Virus record (IMG/VR): IMGVR_UViG_3300021373_001281
Coordinates: 1 to 22,037 of that record
DNA from: a virus
DNA: 22,037 nt
Strand: one strand, 5' to 3'
Each line of letters opens with the position of its first letter. Position 1 is the stretch's first letter. A program made the position numbers and the translations under genes. The notes under the pieces are model-generated. The model saw only the letters and a list, made by a program, of their open reading frames with translations. It ran no database searches and was not told where the DNA came from. This document shows, in pieces, positions 19,659 through 22,037 of the stretch.

Positions 19659-20843
19659 TTAGATTTCGTGGTCTGGATCATAATCTTCGCCCAAAATTTC
19701 GTATTCGTGCCGGATTGCTATACCGCCAGATCTGCGATAAACGATTTGGTTCATTATGCTTGGCGACTTATAACCCTTCGATGCGTGCCATCCATCCGCT
19801 GGAGCGAGTGTTCCGAATCTTTCGATTATTACTGAATTATCAAACTGCTCTGCCAGTTTCGAGTGAAAGTGTCCGAGAATAAAATATCGGTGAGTTGTCT
19901 TCGACCAGACTTTTAAACGCGGAAGCATATCAGCGAGCCTTCTGCTTGGAGCTTTGTCGCCGTGAGTGACTGCAAGCAAATTGTTTCCGAAAGTCAGATA
20001 ATGGAAAAAACCATGCGGTTCTAATATTGTGACTCTTGGCTCTTTTGAGTAATAAAAGCTCAATATCATCGCCACGGCGATCGCTGTATCAGAATCGTGA
20101 TTTCCGCGTGCCATTACTACGGATATTTTTCCATGTTTCTCCATCATCCGAGTAACTGCGTATATAATTGTTTGAGCGGCAATTCTCATTACTTTTTCGA
20201 TACGAGTATCAACATCGAGCGGCGTCAGGTTGGCCGTTGTGTTTTTGTGGGAGTTTGCGTGCATGAAGTCGCCAACGTTTATTAGAAGAGCTTCTTCGGC
20301 CTCTGGAGCGGCATCAACGAGATAATCGATTGCTTCAATAATTTCAGCAGAAGCGATCTTTGAATCAAAGTTTCTTTCTCTCGTTTCTGAAGCATCTCCG
20401 CGCATTCCAAGATGAGCGTCGCCAATAATAATCGATGGAAGAAGATCTTTTGATTTTCCTTTCTTCGATTTTTGCGGAGTTTTCTTGACTGGCACGATTT
20501 GAGTTGAAAGCTCTTCGACGAACGCCTTAATTGCGCTTTGTTTTTCAGCAGTTTCTAGCTTTCGCTTGGTTTTAAGCCAAGCCCGATTCCCGCTATCATC
20601 TTCGAGATATATTGATCGCCCAATAACATACTCGCCTTCAGGAACGTGATCGGTTGCGTCCCAGGAATCTGACCAGCCAGAAGCGGATGCCGCACCTTTT
20701 ACTGTTGCTACTATATTCCTAACAGTTCCGTGAGTAATCCCAAGGACTTCAGATGCTTTTATAGAATTTTTTCCGCACTCTTCCCAAGCTCCGACAACTT
20801 CCGCCTGTCGCTCGGTTTTTGCGAAATCTACCAGCTTGCTCAC
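19659..20843 (-). CDS. Calcineurin-like metallophosphoesterase with N-terminal HTH
   Basis: A 394-residue enzyme. An N-terminal HTH (about 15-50; IKASEVLGITHGTVRNIVAT) suggests DNA binding. The catalytic metallophosphoesterase domain begins near 136: GDAHLG (141-146), NVGDF (189-193), RGNHD (246-250), THGDK (293-297) and GHFH (324-327) provide the two-metal site of Mre11/SbcD-like or cyclic-nucleotide phosphodiesterases. Such proteins recur in phages, possibly as a nuclease or nucleotide hydrolase. Start is GTG at 20841-20843, directly after the holin stop. The substrate cannot be deduced. Confidence 0.88.
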   Translation of the reverse strand: MSKLVDFAKTERQAEVVGAWEECGKNSIKASEVLGITHGTVRNIVATVKGAASASGWSDSWDATDHVPEGEYVIGRSIYLEDDSGNRAWLKTKRKLETAEKQSAIKAFVEELSTQIVPVKKTPQKSKKGKSKDLLPSIIIGDAHLGMRGDASETRERNFDSKIASAEIIEAIDYLVDAAPEAEEALLINVGDFMHANSHKNTTANLTPLDVDTRIEKVMRIAAQTIIYAVTRMMEKHGKISVVMARGNHDSDTAIAVAMILSFYYSKEPRVTILEPHGFFHYLTFGNNLLAVTHGDKAPSRRLADMLPRLKVWSKTTHRYFILGHFHSKLAEQFDNSVIIERFGTLAPADGWHASKGYKSPSIMNQIVYRRSGGIAIRHEYEILGEDYDPDHEI

Positions 20844-21251
20844 TTATCTTTCTCTCTGAACGCCTTTGAGTTTCTCGGCGGTTCTCATTCCGCCCAAACC
20901 CAGCATTCCCAGAAGAACCGGCATCATTGTTTCCATTTCAATCAGATCGAGCTGAATTCCCATCTGAGCAAAATCCAGCCCCAGATTGATAAATGGTATT
21001 AAGATGAAGTTCAACAACATGGCGAGTGAACAAACCCATCCGATCGATGGACGCCAGCCAGCTATAAAAAGAGACTGATGAGCGGCTTCCACTTTGTTAA
21101 CTTCTATCTGAGCGAGAGCTTGCTCGTTGGCTTGCTTCTCTGCCAGTGTTGCAATCTCGTGAGCTAGTGCCGCTTTTTGATCTTTATCCTGTACGAACTT
21201 GCCAATAATTGACTCTACTGGTCCTGCTAAAGAAGAAATGAGTGATAGCAT
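20844..21251 (-). CDS. Holin, 3TM gene-transfer-agent type
   Basis: A 135-residue membrane protein. After an alanine/glutamine-rich helical stretch (20-58), FIAGWRPSIGWVCSLAMLL (62-80) and NFILIPFIN form the first two hydrophobic segments, and PVLLGMLGLGGMRTAEK (111-127) the last. The GWRP and LLGMLGLGGMRT signatures fit the GTA 3TM holin family (PF11351). It should open the inner membrane for the M15 endolysin, although the two genes are about 2.6 kb apart. The phosphoesterase GTG follows its stop directly. Confidence 0.88.
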   Translation of the reverse strand: MLSLISSLAGPVESIIGKFVQDKDQKAALAHEIATLAEKQANEQALAQIEVNKVEAAHQSLFIAGWRPSIGWVCSLAMLLNFILIPFINLGLDFAQMGIQLDLIEMETMMPVLLGMLGLGGMRTAEKLKGVQRER

Positions 21252-21260
21252 GATTCTGTC

Positions 21261-21758
21261 CTATATATTTGTAAAAATAAAATTTAATAGATACGCTAAA
21301 ATGCCTAACCCTGCGCTAATCGCTATCCCTGCGAAAATTAAATCTTTTATAAACTTTTGTTTTTTTGCCGCTTCTCTTGCGACTTGTAACCGTCGCGCTC
21401 TTTCAACTTGTCTAATTCGAAGCATTTTTGAATATAAAGCCTGACCGCCTCTCTCTCGCCAAAATAGTTCTTTGACTTTTTCTTCGAGTTCTTTTGCTTT
21501 TTTTTCTGCTCTAACAACCTCAAAGGCATAGGCTTCTACGCTTCCCTGATTAAAAAGTTTATTGGCGGCAGATGGGTTTTTTGCTTTGGCGGCGGCAACA
21601 TCGAGATCATTTTTGGCACTAAAAAACGAAGATATAGGTTTCGCCATATCCTCAATATCGAAACCCAAACCTTCAAGTTCTTTTTTTCGCTCAATGCCGA
21701 CTTTGAGAAGTTTGTAAGCACGATCAGCGGCGGCAACGGCTAAAGAGATTTCAATCAT
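21261..21758 (-). CDS. Coiled-coil protein with C-terminal membrane anchor
   Basis: A 165-residue protein. Helical throughout, with a charged coiled coil at about 72-100 (VVRAEKKAKELEEKVKELFW), a basic stretch (RIRQVERARRLQVAREAAKK), and a C-terminal transmembrane helix at about 140-162 (FAGIAISAGLGILAYLLNF). This topology, next to a holin, could be an Rz-like or virion-associated internal protein, but neither is shown. AAGGCAACGCG is upstream of the ATG. Confidence 0.7.
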   Translation of the reverse strand: MIEISLAVAAADRAYKLLKVGIERKKELEGLGFDIEDMAKPISSFFSAKNDLDVAAAKAKNPSAANKLFNQGSVEAYAFEVVRAEKKAKELEEKVKELFWRERGGQALYSKMLRIRQVERARRLQVAREAAKKQKFIKDLIFAGIAISAGLGILAYLLNFIFTNI

Positions 21759-21776
21759 CGCGTTGCCTTATTGCCC

Positions 21777-22037
21777 TTACTCTGGATCTCGCGGATCAAC
21801 CCAACCGTCAACGAGTGAGAACGTTCCATCTTCTGCACAAGTGTATTTGCAACCAAACCAATCATCAGGTTCAGTAACGCCTGTGATCAGTGTTGCATTG
21901 TTACGGTTTAAATCGCCAATAACAAAATCTAAGTTATTGGTATCGCCCATCTCAATTTTATCATCTAGCATTCGTACTTCGTAATCATCTGCAACAAGAT
22001 ATTTGGAAGTGTTAGTTTCGTTATCAATAATCGTTTT
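21777..22037 (-). CDS. Virion or tail-associated protein, N-terminus outside the window
   Basis: A frame open to the right edge, so the start is not visible; 86 C-terminal residues can be read. It is acidic and beta-rich, with VADDYEVRML, NNLDFVIGDLN, DDWFGCKYTC and a final LVDGWVDPRDPE. The KYTC..DGTFSLVDGWVDP ending resembles small uncharacterised phage proteins found near tail genes. A shorter frame starting at 21971 is possible, but the upstream sequence continues the same frame without a stop and makes sense as protein. Confidence 0.65.
   Translation of the reverse strand, partial: KTIIDNETNTSKYLVADDYEVRMLDDKIEMGDTNNLDFVIGDLNRNNATLITGVTEPDDWFGCKYTCAEDGTFSLVDGWVDPRDPE

Noticed and set aside
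1-22037. CRISPR array, insertion sequence, tRNA, integrase or attachment site
   Set aside because: No repeat-spacer pattern, transposase, tRNA cloverleaf or integrase motif was seen on either strand.

Overview
The window is one compact block of a tailed double-stranded DNA phage genome (or a closely related prophage). Every convincing protein gene lies on the minus strand, so functional order runs from high to low coordinates. Spacing is tight, with many 4-nt ATGA/GTGA overlaps and stop-start abutments. No integrase, tRNA, insertion sequence or CRISPR array was seen. P22-type coat and scaffold proteins, a DUF4055 portal, lambda-type NinB and NinG, a lambda-exonuclease-type nuclease and a gene-transfer-agent-type holin suggest a virus of Pseudomonadota, perhaps aquatic. 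The host cannot be fixed from this sequence alone.

Layout, reading the minus strand from the right edge: (1) 22037-19659: a truncated gene, a coiled-coil membrane protein, a 3TM holin and a calcineurin-like phosphoesterase with an N-terminal helix-turn-helix. (2) 19607-17801: small basic or membrane proteins (including an untracked 26-aa peptide that is half lysine), a second holin-like protein and a Zn D-Ala-D-Ala-type peptidase (endolysin). (3) 17705-12623: a promoter, then a recombination and replication block: Rad52-like annealing protein (DUF1071), YqaJ/lambda exonuclease, small SSB-like protein with a DEDIPF tail, Cro/CI-type regulator, Toprim primase, NinB (Orf), PD-(D/E)XK nuclease, NinG (Rap) and small zinc-finger-like proteins, ending at a strong terminator. 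(4) 12560-12128: about 430 bp without a credible gene that looks like a large structured RNA. (5) 12056-7459: SF2 helicase, a promoter, six small proteins of unknown function and a C5 cytosine methyltransferase. (6) 7392-1: packaging and head genes: small and large terminase, portal, MuF-type head protein fused to a zincin peptidase, a promoter, scaffold, coat, a small basic protein and a DnaT_2-type head-completion candidate cut by the left edge.

The strongest unexplained signal is the region 12128-12560. Read on the minus strand it folds into hairpins capped by GAAA and UUCG tetraloops, has a possible pseudoknot of 7 and 6 bp, and is more GC-rich than its surroundings. I could not match it to tmRNA, RNase P RNA, a group I intron or a group II intron.

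Other points of interest are two same-loop hairpins in the scaffold leader directly downstream of an extended -10 promoter; a possible plus-strand antisense RNA with a perfect 10-bp-stem terminator over the Cro leader; GTAAA/TTTAC inverted repeats in the same control region; intergenic UUCG hairpins; and a repeated GGGAGA-type ribosome-binding leader. All functional calls come from recognising motifs by eye; no database search was run.
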